Notes: generated by a model from the letters alone, not told the origin. A stretch of 22,481 nucleotides of DNA from an uncultured Eubacteriales bacterium (GCA_900544405.1 UQVA01000031.1:1-22481), one strand, 5' to 3'; shown: positions 1-8,037, numbered from the stretch's first letter. A program made the numbers and translations.

Positions 1-116
1 TGTGCGCCGCACCCATCAGCATGGGCCGGGGTGAGACTCCCGTGGAGCTGTGCCAGCAGCCGTCCGTTTTGCCTCCTTCATTGCTATCTTTATGCTTTAT
101 GAAAGGGGATTTTATC
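1..116. other. Leading sequence of the window, no supported gene
   Basis: One frame is open from base 1 to a stop near 107 and another runs into the TnpW-like gene, but neither translation resembles a protein I recognise. It is probably the tail of an upstream element gene or intergenic sequence. A good ribosome-binding site (AAAGGGGAT) close to 117 belongs to the next gene. Confidence 0.3.
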
Positions 117-302
117 ATGCAAGATAAAGCTACAAATCCCGGCAAGACCAGCAGGCCAGAGAAAAATCCTCTGGATGCAAAAACGACCTATCACATTGGC
201 AATCGGTCGTTCGTTGTTGAGCCGGTTTTCAAAGAAGAAAGCCCGGATACCCTGGGCAGCGTTCTCCTTCGCCTGATGAAGTCCGAGAGTGAAAAGCTGT
301 AA
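117..302 (+). CDS. tnpW: TnpW family transposon-encoded small protein
   Basis: A 61-residue protein. I start it at the ATG at 117 because AAAGGGGAT sits a few bases upstream; a longer reading from 21 has no such site and an unconvincing N-terminus. The first 27 residues are polar and Lys/Pro-rich. They are followed by TTYHIGNRSFVVEPVFKEES and a short helical tail, the pattern of the TnpW family carried by Tn4451-like elements (a 'TTYxIG...F.V...F.E' strand region followed by 'L..L...E'). The family has no established biochemical role. It is found beside conjugation or recombination genes, and here it lies about 100 bp upstream of a serine recombinase on the same strand. Identification is by recall of the family pattern, so moderately sure. 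Confidence 0.75.
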   Translation: MQDKATNPGKTSRPEKNPLDAKTTYHIGNRSFVVEPVFKEESPDTLGSVLLRLMKSESEKL

Positions 303-319
303 ATAGCTTTCAAACCCGG

Positions 320-348
320 CTGACAGAGGCAGCAAATGGCGGTATAAT
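320..348 (+). promoter_or_regulatory. Sigma-A-type promoter of the recombinase
   Basis: CTGACA at 320-325, a 17-base spacer and a perfect TATAAT at 343-348 lie about 50 bp before the recombinase start. This gives the recombinase its own transcript, separate from the TnpW-like gene. Confidence 0.6.
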
Positions 349-400
349 GTGTTCGTACAAGTATATTTGCTATTCGACTGCCTTGACGGAAGGAGAACTT

Positions 401-2110
401 ATGAAACAGTCGAATAACAAAAAATCCCGTGACGTGACCGCTTTTCTCTATGAAAGACTTTCCCGTGACGATAATCTTGAAGGCGAAAGCTACAGCATCG
501 GCAATCAAAAGAAGCTGCTTGCCAAAGTCGCAAAGGAAAAAGGCTACACAAATCTGGTTCATTTCCTGGATGACGGCATTTCCGGCGTGACGATGGACCG
601 CCCTGGTTTTGTAGAAATGATCCGCCAGTTGGAACAGGGAAAAGCCGCCGCCGTCTTTGTCAAAGGCCTGTCCCGCCTGGGGCGAAACTACATTGAGGTC
701 GGACGGCTGACGGAAGAATTTTTCCCGGACCATGATATTCGCCTGGTGGCCGTTTCGGATAACATCGACACGGCGGAGGGCGAAAATGAGCTTGCCCCGA
801 TCCGCAACCTGTTCAACGAGTGGTATGCCCGCGATATCAGCAAAAAGCGGCGCATCAGCAATAAGATCAAGGGCAATGCCGGTGAGCCGATGGGCCAGCC
901 TCCCTATGGTTACATCAAGGACCCGAATGATCCAAAGCATTGGATCGTGGATGACGAGGCAGCCCAGGTTGTGCGCCGCGTTTACAGCATGACTTTGGAG
1001 GGGTTCGGAACAGAGCAGATTGCCGCCCAGCTTGAAAAGGACGATATCCTGACCCCGCGGGCCTACTGGCTCACGAAGGGCATCAAACGCCCCGGCAAGG
1101 GCAAACAGCAGCCGCCTACCAAGTGGAACAGCTCCACAATAACCAAAATTCTCTCCCTGCAGGAATACTGTGGTGACATTCTCAATTTCAAAACTTATTC
1201 CAAATCCTACAAGAATAAGAAGCGAATCGACAATGACCGTGAGAATTGGGTGGTGTTCCAGGACGTCCATGAGGCGATCATCGAGCGTGCTGTGTATGAG
1301 CAGGTGCAGCAGAAGCGGGGCAAAATCCGCAAGCGCCGCACCAACAATGGAGAACACAATATGTTTTCCGGACTGTTGGTCTGCGCCGATTGCGGCAGTA
1401 ACCTTCACTTTCACTTCAATCAGGGCAATCCGGAGATCAAGTATTTCAACTGCTCCAACTACAAGGGCAATCGCGGCACCTGCACCTCTACCCATTATGT
1501 CCGCGTAGACTTCCTGGAGGAAGTAGTGCTGGGAGAGATACGGCGCTTAACGAAATTCGCCAGCCTCTATGAGGACGAATTTGTAAAAGCTGTGATCGGT
1601 CATTCCCAGCAGGCGGAACAGACAGACCGCAAGCTGAAGGAAAAAGAGCTAAGAACGCTCCTTGCCCGTGATGAAGAATTGGACGGCCTTTTTGAGCGCA
1701 TCTATGAGGACAATGTTTCCGGCAAGCTCTCCGATGACCGCTTCGCAAAAATGTCCCGGCGGTATGAGGACGAGCAAAAGGAGCTGGCGGGGAAAATAAA
1801 AAAGCTCCGCTCCGAGATAGAGAAGCAGAGCAGCCGTTCCATGACGACAGATATGTTTATCGGTCTTGTCCGCAAGTACACCAGAGCGAGGAAACTGACG
1901 CCCCGGATGCTGAACGAACTGGTTGAAAAGATCGAAGTATTCAATGCGGAGAAGATCGACGGCGTATGGGAGCAGCGGCTTCGCATCCACTATAACTGCG
2001 TCGGAACGATTGAGATTCCAACGGTGCTGCCCCTGCCGATCCCGGAAGTGTCCGTAAATACAAGAAAAGGCGTAGTCGTCAACTACGCCCCCTGTGAACT
2101 CGCGGTATAA
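401..2110 (+). CDS. Large serine recombinase (TnpX/integrase type)
   Basis: A 569-residue site-specific recombinase that would integrate and excise the element through a serine-linked DNA intermediate. The start at 401 follows GGAAGGAGAACTT; an ATG at 347 lacks such a site. The N-terminal resolvase domain (about 12-150) shows the catalytic serine in YERLSRDD (Ser21) and the arginine motif KGLSRLGRNY (about 88-97). The following recombinase domain begins near QPPYGYIKDP. A zinc ribbon (LVCADCGSNL...FNCSNYKGNRGTC) comes next, then a Lys/Glu-rich coiled-coil stretch (DEELDGLFERIYEDNVSGKL), as in large serine integrases. No truncation is seen. Base use is more A/T-rich than its neighbours to the right. 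The gene ends against the terminator of tRNA-fMet, which suggests a nearby attachment site. Confidence 0.93.
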   Translation: MKQSNNKKSRDVTAFLYERLSRDDNLEGESYSIGNQKKLLAKVAKEKGYTNLVHFLDDGISGVTMDRPGFVEMIRQLEQGKAAAVFVKGLSRLGRNYIEVGRLTEEFFPDHDIRLVAVSDNIDTAEGENELAPIRNLFNEWYARDISKKRRISNKIKGNAGEPMGQPPYGYIKDPNDPKHWIVDDEAAQVVRRVYSMTLEGFGTEQIAAQLEKDDILTPRAYWLTKGIKRPGKGKQQPPTKWNSSTITKILSLQEYCGDILNFKTYSKSYKNKKRIDNDRENWVVFQDVHEAIIERAVYEQVQQKRGKIRKRRTNNGEHNMFSGLLVCADCGSNLHFHFNQGNPEIKYFNCSNYKGNRGTCTSTHYVRVDFLEEVVLGEIRRLTKFASLYEDEFVKAVIGHSQQAEQTDRKLKEKELRTLLARDEELDGLFERIYEDNVSGKLSDDRFAKMSRRYEDEQKELAGKIKKLRSEIEKQSSRSMTTDMFIGLVRKYTRARKLTPRMLNELVEKIEVFNAEKIDGVWEQRLRIHYNCVGTIEIPTVLPLPIPEVSVNTRKGVVVNYAPCELAV

Positions 2111-2156
2111 AAAGCGAGTGTTCTTACAGCCTTTCAAATGCTATAAGAACACTCGC
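2109..2156 (-). terminator. Rho-independent terminator of tRNA-fMet
   Basis: A perfect 13-bp stem (GCGAGTGTTCTTA at 2114-2126 with its complement at 2144-2156) and a 17-base loop. On the minus strand it is followed by five T (2109-2113). It lies two bases past the encoded CCA of the tRNA. Its T-run overlaps the recombinase stop codon (2108-2110), so the mobile-element gene and the tRNA terminator share bases. Confidence 0.85.
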
Positions 2157-2158
2157 CA

Positions 2159-2234
<76 letters not shown>

Positions 2235-2263
2235 ATATGGGTGCATCTCTCGATTGCCTGAGT

Positions 2264-2292
2264 ATTATACCACGGTGCGCCCCGGTTGTCAA
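2264..2292 (-). promoter_or_regulatory. Consensus promoter of tRNA-fMet
   Basis: On the minus strand, TTGACA (2287-2292), a 17-base spacer and TATAAT (2264-2269) match the sigma-70/A consensus at all twelve positions. It lies about 30 bp before the tRNA 5' end, as expected for a highly transcribed stable RNA. Confidence 0.9.
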
Positions 2293-2429
2293 TAGGTATT
2301 TTTTCGTTCTTTCGGGGAAGGTCCGTCGGGAGCCGTCGGAAACATGCTCCCCTGCCAAGCACGGCCCGGAACGGGATTCCAGAGCCGTCAGAAAATTTTG
2401 CTCCCCTGCCCCGGCGGAAAAAACATCCC

Positions 2430-2831
2430 TCAGACGTGCAGGAACCCCCGGCAGCCCAACTCCGAATATTCCCGAAAGCCCAGGGACCGGTAAAAGGCCA
2501 GGGTCCTTGGGGTGTCGTCAGTGGTCAGTTGAATCTGGCGCACAGCGGCATACCGGTCCAGCACCGCCTCCATCAACGCCCTGCCAATGCCCCGGCGCTG
2601 ATGCTCCGGGTACACCAGGATGTCCTGCACGAACACGATGGTGGCCCCGTCCCCTACCGCCCGGACCAGCCCCAGCAGCTTCTCGCCCTCGTAGGCCCCC
2701 AGGACCAGCAGGGAATTCCGAAAACCACGAGCCATGGCCTCCGGGTCCCGGGTGTAGGCGGTCCAGCCCACCGCCGCATAAAGGGGCAGAACTTCCTCCG
2801 CTTTATATTGGGTATATTCCCGAATTTCCAT
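2430..2831 (-). CDS. GNAT family N-acetyltransferase
   Basis: A 133-residue acetyltransferase of the GCN5-related superfamily, which moves an acetyl group from acetyl-CoA to an amine; the substrate cannot be read from the sequence. The start at 2831 follows AAAAAGGAGAAAAAGT. The fold pattern is clear: a central strand region (LLVLGAYEGEKLLGLVRAVG), the strand IVFVQDILVYPEHQ, the acetyl-CoA pyrophosphate loop QRRGIG (Q/R-x-x-G-x-G/A) with helix ALMEAVLDRY, and the terminal TLAFYRSLGFREYSE. Length is normal for a minimal GNAT. It lies 23 bp after the frameshifted GNAT gene on the same strand, so both probably share a transcript. It is not a duplicate of that neighbour, because the substrate-side sequences differ. 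Confidence 0.9.
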   Translation of the reverse strand: MEIREYTQYKAEEVLPLYAAVGWTAYTRDPEAMARGFRNSLLVLGAYEGEKLLGLVRAVGDGATIVFVQDILVYPEHQRRGIGRALMEAVLDRYAAVRQIQLTTDDTPRTLAFYRSLGFREYSELGCRGFLHV

Positions 2832-2854
2832 ACTTTTTCTCCTTTTTCGGTCCG

Positions 2855-3303
2855 TCACAGAGGCCGTTCCATATATTTTTTCGTCTCCCGGAAGCCCAGA
2901 GCCTCGTAAAGCCCCAAGGCCGGGGCGTTCCGGCAGAACACCTTCAGCTCCATCTTGACGGCTCCCCGCTCGGCGGCCAAGGCCGCAAAAGCCCGGCACA
3001 AGGCCTTGCCTGCGCCCTTGCCCCGATGGGCCTCCTGCACATACAGGGCATCCAGCCGGGCCACGGGCCGGTACAGCATCCCCGGCAGTTCGTACACCAG
3101 GCCGTACAGATACCCCACCACCCGGCATCCTCCTCCGCCACGAAGGCCACGCAGTCTTCCTCATCCAGCAGCCGGGCGTAATTGTCCGCCACGGTGAGGG
3201 TCGGGTCCATATTGGCATCGAATTGGGCCTCAAAGCGGATGAGTTCCGTCAGCGGGGCATCCATGGCCGCCCCGTCCTTCGCTTGCGCTTGCCGAATATG
3301 CAT
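2855..3303 (-). pseudogene. GNAT acetyltransferase gene split by a frameshift
   Basis: Two minus-strand frames together make one GNAT of about 149 residues. The 5' part starts at 3303 after GAAGGAGCCT and reads MHIRQAQAKDGAAMDAPLTE through VAFVAEEDA. The 3' part continues in another frame as VVGYLYGLVYELPGM, then LDALYVQEAHRGKGAGKALC (the acetyl-CoA loop RGKGAG) and ALGLYEALGFRETKKYMERP. The switch falls at about 3120-3128, where GATGCCGGGTGG looks like GATGGCCGGGTGG minus one base. Restoring one base would give EEDGRVVGYLYG. Nothing else is damaged, so this is either a recent inactivation or an assembly or sequencing error. The intact GNAT gene lies 23 bp downstream. Confidence 0.8.
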
Positions 3304-3325
3304 AGGCTCCTTCTTTCTCTTTTTC

Positions 3326-3359
3326 AAAAACTCCGTGAGAAAGGGTCTCTTTCTCACGG
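3326..3359 (-). terminator. Terminator after aspS
   Basis: On the minus strand, an 11-bp perfect stem (CCGTGAGAAAG/CTTTCTCACGG) with a 5-base loop is followed, after two bases, by five T. It lies 20 bp after the aspS stop and separates aspS from the GNAT pair. Confidence 0.8.
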
Positions 3360-3378
3360 GAAAAGGTCTTACTGATTC

Positions 3379-5151
3379 TTATTTATCCAGCGCCAGGGCG
3401 ATATGCACATCATCCAACTGCTTCTGCTCGACAGGACTGGGGGCGCCCATCATCAGGTCCTGAGCGTTCTTGTTCATGGGGAAGGTAATGACCTCCCGGA
3501 TGGACTCCTCGCCGGTCAGCAGCATGATGAGCCGGTCCACGCCGGGGGCAGCGCCCGCATGGGGGGGTGCGCCGTAGCAGAAGGCGTTGTACATGGCCGG
3601 GAACTTGGCCTTCACATCGTCCTCGCCCAGGCCCACCAGCTCAAAGGCCTTGACCATAATCTCCGGATCATGATTCCGGACAGCGCCAGAGGCGGACTCG
3701 TAGCCGTTGCACACCAGGTCATACTGGTTGGCGTTGATGGCAAGCAGCTTCTCGGTGTCGCCCTCGGCCTCCTCCAGGGCTTTCAGGCCGCCCTGAGGCA
3801 TAGAGAAGGGGTTGTGGCAGAATTCCAGCGCACCGGATTCCTCGCCGATTTCGTACATGGGGAAGTCCACGATCCAGCACAGGGCGTACTGCTCCTCATC
3901 AAAGTGGCCGGGGATGCGCTTGCCCATCAGCGCCCGGATGACACCGGCGGTCTTCTGAGCCGCAGACAGCTTGCCCGCCGCCATGCACACGAAGCTGCCG
4001 GGCTTCAGGCCCAGCCGCTCCTTCAGGCCGTCAATGCAGTCGGGCAGGAACTTGGAGATGCCGCCCACCAGAGCGCCATTCTCGTCCAACCGGAACCAGC
4101 AGGCCTTGTTGCCGGTCTGGACCTCCACGTCCGCCACCAGCTTATCGATCCATTTCCGGGTCTCGTGGAAATCCTCCACCGCCACGGCCTTGACCACATT
4201 GCCCTCGAAGGGTCCGAAGCCGCAGCCCTGGACCAGGTCGGTCACGTCCTGAATTTCCAGGTCGATACGCAGGTCGGGCTTGTCGGAGCCGTAGCGCTCC
4301 ATGGCCTCTTTATAAGGAATATGCCGGAAGGGGGCCTGGGACACCCGCTTATACTTGCCGAATTCCTCAAAGACCGGCACCAGCACCGTCTCCAACGTGT
4401 CCAGCACGTCCTCCTGAGAGGCGAAGGCCATTTCCATATCCAGCTGATAGAACTCGCCGGGAGTCCGGTCGGCCCGGGCATCCTCGTCCCGGAAGCAGGG
4501 GGCGATCTGGAAATACTTGTCAAATCCGGCGGTCATCAGCAGCTGCTTGAACTGCTGGGGAGCCTGGGGCAGGGCATAGAACTTGCCGGGATGGTTCCGG
4601 GCCGGCACCAGGTAATCCCGTGCGCCCTCCGGAGAGGAGGAGGTCAGGATGGGGGTGGTAATTTCCAGGAAGCCCTGCTGGGTCATCAGCTGACGGAGCC
4701 GGGCCACCACGTTGCACCGCAGAACAATGTTCTTTTTCACCGCCGGGTTCCGCAGATCCAGGAACCGGTACTTGAGCCGGGTGTTCTCGTCGGCCTCCTT
4801 GGACTTGTTGATCTCGAAGGGCAGGCTGTTGTAGCGGCACTTGCCCAGCACCTGAATGTCGGTGGGCTCGATCTCGATGTCGCCGGTGGGCTGCTTGGGA
4901 TTCTTGCTCTCCCGCTCCCGGACGATGCCGGTCACTTGCAGGGTGGATTCCTTATTCACGCCCTTGACACGGGCCATCATTTCCTCGTTCTGGATGACCA
5001 CCTGGGTGGTGCCGTAGTAGTCCCGCAGGACCAGGAAGGCAAAGTTTGCGCCCACCTCCCGGAGGTTTTCCATCCATCCGGCGATGGTGACGGTTTTCCC
5101 TGCGTCCGTGAGCCGCAGCTCGCCGCAGGTATGGGTTCTGGATTGACGCAT
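3379..5151 (-). CDS. aspS: Aspartate--tRNA ligase
   Basis: A 590-residue class IIb aminoacyl-tRNA synthetase that charges tRNA-Asp, the same length as E. coli AspRS. The N-terminal OB-fold anticodon domain spans about 1-105. The catalytic domain contains TTPILTSSSPEGARDYLVPA, the flipping/aspartate region QAPQQFKQLLM, motif 2 FRDEDARADRTPGEFYQLDM and motif 3 APGVDRLIMLLTG. The bacterial GAD insert lies between motifs 2 and 3 (around VKAVAVEDF to GGISKFLPD). The OB-fold reads GWMENLREVGANFAFLVLRD rather than the usual GWV.RRRD.G form and is one residue longer there. The start at 5151 follows GAGGGG. It has its own promoter and terminator, so it is probably monocistronic. No hisS or gatCAB genes are nearby. 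Confidence 0.97.
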   Translation of the reverse strand: MRQSRTHTCGELRLTDAGKTVTIAGWMENLREVGANFAFLVLRDYYGTTQVVIQNEEMMARVKGVNKESTLQVTGIVRERESKNPKQPTGDIEIEPTDIQVLGKCRYNSLPFEINKSKEADENTRLKYRFLDLRNPAVKKNIVLRCNVVARLRQLMTQQGFLEITTPILTSSSPEGARDYLVPARNHPGKFYALPQAPQQFKQLLMTAGFDKYFQIAPCFRDEDARADRTPGEFYQLDMEMAFASQEDVLDTLETVLVPVFEEFGKYKRVSQAPFRHIPYKEAMERYGSDKPDLRIDLEIQDVTDLVQGCGFGPFEGNVVKAVAVEDFHETRKWIDKLVADVEVQTGNKACWFRLDENGALVGGISKFLPDCIDGLKERLGLKPGSFVCMAAGKLSAAQKTAGVIRALMGKRIPGHFDEEQYALCWIVDFPMYEIGEESGALEFCHNPFSMPQGGLKALEEAEGDTEKLLAINANQYDLVCNGYESASGAVRNHDPEIMVKAFELVGLGEDDVKAKFPAMYNAFCYGAPPHAGAAPGVDRLIMLLTGEESIREVITFPMNKNAQDLMMGAPSPVEQKQLDDVHIALALDK

Positions 5152-5188
5152 TGGGTATATCCCCTCTTATCTCTGAAATAACGGCCTT

Positions 5189-5217
5189 ATTTTCTCACAA
5201 ATCCCGGCGTTTGTCAA
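5189..5217 (-). promoter_or_regulatory. Promoter of aspS
   Basis: On the minus strand, TTGACA (5212-5217), a 17-base spacer and GAAAAT (5189-5194, 4 of 6 matches) lie about 40 bp before the aspS start. No T-box leader with a specifier hairpin is apparent in so short a leader. Confidence 0.55.
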
Positions 5218-5350
5218 TCGTTCCGAAAAGAATTTCGTGCCTTTCCCCATCCCGACGGCTTTTTCTGTCGGGCACTTCCAGAAAATGGCAGCGTTTTTCC
5301 GGGTGCGGCATGCGAATCTGAAAAAGTTTGAAATTTTTCGATTTTTCGGA

Positions 5351-5379
5351 TTGATTTTACGGGAACTTTGGCATATAAT
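5351..5379 (+). promoter_or_regulatory. Promoter of the trmL-pgk-tpiA run
   Basis: TTGATT (5351-5356), a 17-base spacer and a perfect TATAAT (5374-5379) lie about 50 bp upstream of trmL. It is the only clear promoter before the plus-strand run of six genes. The region between it and the aspS promoter holds no gene. Confidence 0.75.
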
Positions 5380-5432
5380 TTACAGGCAAGCAATTCGGAG
5401 CGTCTTTTCTCCGAAGTACCGAGGTGATCGCC

Positions 5433-5927
5433 ATGCTGAATATCGTGCTGGTGGAGCCGGAGATCCCCCAGAACTGCGGGAACATCGCCCGCACCTGCGC
5501 CGCTACCCATTCCGTACTGCATCTCATCCGTCCGCTGGGCTTTGACATTTCCGAAAAAGCCGTCCGCCGGGCCGGATTGGATTACTGGTCGGAGGTCGAT
5601 GTGCGGGTCTATGAAAACCTGGAGGATTTCTTCGCAAAAAATACGGTCCGGGAAATGTGGTGCCTTTCTACGAAGGCCCCAAGGGGTTACACCGAGGCTT
5701 CCTATTCCGACGGCTGCTTCCTGTTCTTCGGGAAGGAGTCCAAGGGCCTTCCGGAGGAATTTCTGGAGGCCCATCGGCAGGAGACCGTCCGCATCCCCAT
5801 GTTCCCGGGGATACGCAGTCTGAATCTCAGCAACAGCGTGGCCGTCACCGTTTACGAGGCACTGCGTCAGTTGGATTTCCCCGGCTTGCAGGATCACGGT
5901 AAAATGTGGGAAAATTCCCCGACATAA
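5433..5927 (+). CDS. trmL: tRNA (cytidine/uridine-34-2'-O)-methyltransferase TrmL
   Basis: A 164-residue SPOUT methyltransferase of the TrmL (YibK/CspR) family, which 2'-O-methylates the wobble base of tRNA-Leu with S-adenosylmethionine in the cytoplasm. I start it at the ATG at 5433, which follows GAGGTGAT at good spacing; a GTG at 5424 lies inside that site. Family motifs appear in order: LVEPEIPQNCGNIARTCAAT, LIRPLGF, the knot-forming FLFFGKESKGLPEE and IPMFPGIRSLNLSNSVAVTV, the last being the SAM-binding deep-trefoil-knot segment. Length is normal. It leads the pgk-tpiA run, with pgk starting 14 bp after its stop. Confidence 0.95.
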   Translation: MLNIVLVEPEIPQNCGNIARTCAATHSVLHLIRPLGFDISEKAVRRAGLDYWSEVDVRVYENLEDFFAKNTVREMWCLSTKAPRGYTEASYSDGCFLFFGKESKGLPEEFLEAHRQETVRIPMFPGIRSLNLSNSVAVTVYEALRQLDFPGLQDHGKMWENSPT

Positions 5928-5941
5928 TGGAGGTCAATGAA

Positions 5942-7141
5942 ATGAACTACAACAAGAAGTCCATTGAGGACATTGACGTTTCCGGCAAGCGTGTGCTCTG
6001 CCGCTGCGATTTCAATGTGCCCACCAAGGACGGCAAGATCACTTCCGACAAGCGGATCGTGGCTGCCATGCCCACCATTGAATATCTGGTGAACCACGGA
6101 GCCAAGGTCATCCTCTGCTCCCACATGGGCAAGCCCAAGGGCGAGTACAAGCCCGAGCTGAGCCTGAAGGTGGTGGCTGACCGCATCAGCGAGTTGCTGG
6201 GCAAACCCGTCACCATGGCCAGTGACGTGGCCGGTCCCGATTCTCAGGCCAAGGCCGCCGCTCTGAAGGACGGCGACGTGATGCTGTTGGAGAACACCCG
6301 CTTTGAAAAGGGCGAGACCAAGAACGACCCGGAGCTTTCCAAGAAGCTGGCCTCTCTGGCCGACATCTTTGTGAACGATGCCTTCGGCACCGCTCACCGG
6401 GCCCACTCCTCCACCGCCGGTGTGGCTGACTACCTGCCCGCCGTGTGCGGCTTCCTGGTGCAGAAGGAAGTTTCCATCATGGGCAAGGCCCTGGCAGACC
6501 CGGAGCGTCCCTTCGTGGCCATTCTGGGCGGCGCAAAGGTCTCCGACAAGCTGAACGTCATCAACAACCTGCTGGAGAAGGTGGACACCCTCATCATCGG
6601 CGGCGGCATGGCGTACACCTTCCTGGCTGCCAAGGGTTACAGCGTGGGTACTTCCCTGCTGGACTCCGAGAAGATCGACTACTGCAAGGACATGATGGCC
6701 AAGGCCGCGGCCAAGGGCGTGAAGCTGCTGCTGCCCATCGACACCGTGGTGGCCGCCTCCTTCCCGAACCCCATTGACGGCGACATTGCCGTGGAGACCG
6801 TGTCCGCCGATGCCATCCCCGCCGACAAGATGGGCCTGGACATCGGTGAAAAGACCCGTGCCCTGTTTGCCGAAGCCGTGAAGTCCGCCAAGACCGTGGT
6901 CTGGAACGGACCCATGGGCGTGTTTGAGAATCCCACCCTGGCCAAGGGCACCATCGCCGTGGCCCAGGCCCTGGCCGATTCCTCTGCCGTGACCATCGTC
7001 GGCGGCGGCGACAGCGCTGCTGCCTGCGAGCAGCTGGGCTTCGCCGACAAGATCACCCACATTTCCACCGGCGGCGGCGCTTCCCTGGAGTTCCTGGAGG
7101 GCCTGGAGCTGCCCGGCATCGCCTGCCTGCAGGACAAGTAA
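5942..7141 (+). CDS. pgk: Phosphoglycerate kinase
   Basis: A 399-residue glycolytic enzyme converting 1,3-bisphosphoglycerate and ADP to 3-phosphoglycerate and ATP. The start at 5942 is set by GGAGGT seven bases upstream; ATGs at 5906 and 5927 overlap trmL and lack spacing. The N-terminal substrate domain shows RCDFNVP, the basic-patch segments HMGKPKG, LENTRFEKGE and AHRAHSSTAG. The C-terminal nucleotide domain shows ILGGAKVSDK, the glycine-rich IIGGGMAYTF, VVWNGPMGVFE and GGGDSAAA...STGGGASLEFLEG. All expected motifs are present. It lies 106 bp upstream of tpiA; gap, gpmI and eno are not in the window. Confidence 0.98.
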   Translation: MNYNKKSIEDIDVSGKRVLCRCDFNVPTKDGKITSDKRIVAAMPTIEYLVNHGAKVILCSHMGKPKGEYKPELSLKVVADRISELLGKPVTMASDVAGPDSQAKAAALKDGDVMLLENTRFEKGETKNDPELSKKLASLADIFVNDAFGTAHRAHSSTAGVADYLPAVCGFLVQKEVSIMGKALADPERPFVAILGGAKVSDKLNVINNLLEKVDTLIIGGGMAYTFLAAKGYSVGTSLLDSEKIDYCKDMMAKAAAKGVKLLLPIDTVVAASFPNPIDGDIAVETVSADAIPADKMGLDIGEKTRALFAEAVKSAKTVVWNGPMGVFENPTLAKGTIAVAQALADSSAVTIVGGGDSAAACEQLGFADKITHISTGGGASLEFLEGLELPGIACLQDK

Positions 7142-7162
7142 TTTTTTCGATTGATTTCCGGT

Positions 7163-7187
7163 GCCTCCCGGAGTCCCTCCGGGAGGC
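7163..7187 (+). other. Stem-loop between pgk and tpiA
   Basis: A perfect 11-bp GC-rich stem (GCCTCCCGGAG/CTCCGGGAGGC) with a TCC loop. No T-run follows, so full termination is unlikely. It may protect the pgk 3' end or adjust the ratio of pgk to tpiA mRNA. Confidence 0.6.
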
Positions 7188-7247
7188 AGAATTTCGCCAA
7201 TTTTCATCGCAGTGCGATGCACATATATTTGAAGGAGATAAGAAACC

Positions 7248-8024
7248 ATGAACAGAAAGTACCGCAAGACCATCATTGCTGGCAACTGGAAGATGAACAA
7301 GACCCCCAGCGAGACCAAGGAATTTATGACCGCCCTCAAGGGCATGCTGCCCCGTGGCCGCTGGTGTGATATTGCCCTGTGCGTGCCCGCCGTCTGCATC
7401 CCCGCCGCCGTCCGTGCCATGCGGGAGACCCGTGTGGGCATCGGCGCCGAGAACTGCAACGCCAATCCCTCCGGCGCTTACACCGGTGAGATCGCCACCA
7501 ATATGCTGGTGGACGCAGGCTGCAAGTACGTCATCATCGGCCATTCCGAACGCCGGGCCATGGGCGAGACCAACGAGGACGTAAACGCCAAGGTTCTGGC
7601 CGCTCTGGAAGCGGGCCTCATCCCCATCATGTGCTGCGGCGAGACCCTGGAGCAGCGGGAAACCGGCATCACCTCCGAGTGGATTGCCATGCAGATCAAA
7701 GCCGGCCTGAAGGGCGTGCCTGAGGAGAAGATCCGCAAGATCGTCATCGCCTACGAGCCCATCTGGGCCATCGGCACCGGCCGGACCGCTACCCCCGAGC
7801 AGGCTCAGGAGGTCTGCGAGGAGATCCGGACCGTGGTCCGTAAGCTGTACAGCTCCAAGGTTGCCCGTGCCGTGTCCATCCTGTACGGCGGCTCCATGAA
7901 CGACAAAAACGCCTACGAGCTGCTCGCTCAGCCCGACATCGATGGCGGCCTCATCGGCGGCGCTTCCCTGGTGCCTGAGAAGTTCGTGAAGATCATCGAA
8001 TCTGCCAACCAGAACGCAGAATAA
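7248..8024 (+). CDS. tpiA: Triosephosphate isomerase
   Basis: A 258-residue TIM-barrel enzyme that interconverts dihydroxyacetone phosphate and glyceraldehyde-3-phosphate. The start at 7248 follows GAAGGAGATAAGAAACC. Catalytic residues are visible: Asn13 and Lys15 in AGNWKMN, His99 in VIIGHSERR, and Glu170 in AYEPIWAIGTG, which also begins the mobile loop 6. The phosphate-binding YGGS is at 213-216 and the final GGLIGGASL is intact. The segment usually reading AQN..WE..GAYTGE is here AENCNANPSGAYTGE, a mild family variation. It follows pgk in the same run and probably shares its transcript, with the stem-loop between them. Confidence 0.98.
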   Translation: MNRKYRKTIIAGNWKMNKTPSETKEFMTALKGMLPRGRWCDIALCVPAVCIPAAVRAMRETRVGIGAENCNANPSGAYTGEIATNMLVDAGCKYVIIGHSERRAMGETNEDVNAKVLAALEAGLIPIMCCGETLEQRETGITSEWIAMQIKAGLKGVPEEKIRKIVIAYEPIWAIGTGRTATPEQAQEVCEEIRTVVRKLYSSKVARAVSILYGGSMNDKNAYELLAQPDIDGGLIGGASLVPEKFVKIIESANQNAE

Positions 8025-8037
8025 TACGGAATCTTCG

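Larger units (their letters stand above)
1..2113. mobile_element. Right-hand end of an integrated mobile element (partial)
   Basis: The two genes here, a TnpW-like small protein and a large serine recombinase, are typical cargo of Tn4451-like mobilizable or integrative elements of Clostridia. Their DNA is visibly more A/T-rich than the housekeeping genes to the right, with many AAA, GAA and TTT codons. The recombinase lies last, next to a tRNA gene, as is usual for the integrase of an integrated element. The element continues beyond the left edge, so its other end and cargo are not visible. The right boundary is placed just after the recombinase stop by inference; no att core is proven. Confidence 0.6.

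Noticed and set aside
5152..5350. T-box riboswitch upstream of aspS
   Set aside because: The leader between promoter and start is only about 40 bases, too short for a specifier stem and antiterminator, and no T-box sequence is seen.
7163..7187. Stem-loop between pgk and tpiA as a full terminator
   Set aside because: The stem is strong but no T-run follows, and tpiA has no convincing promoter after it, so read-through is more likely.
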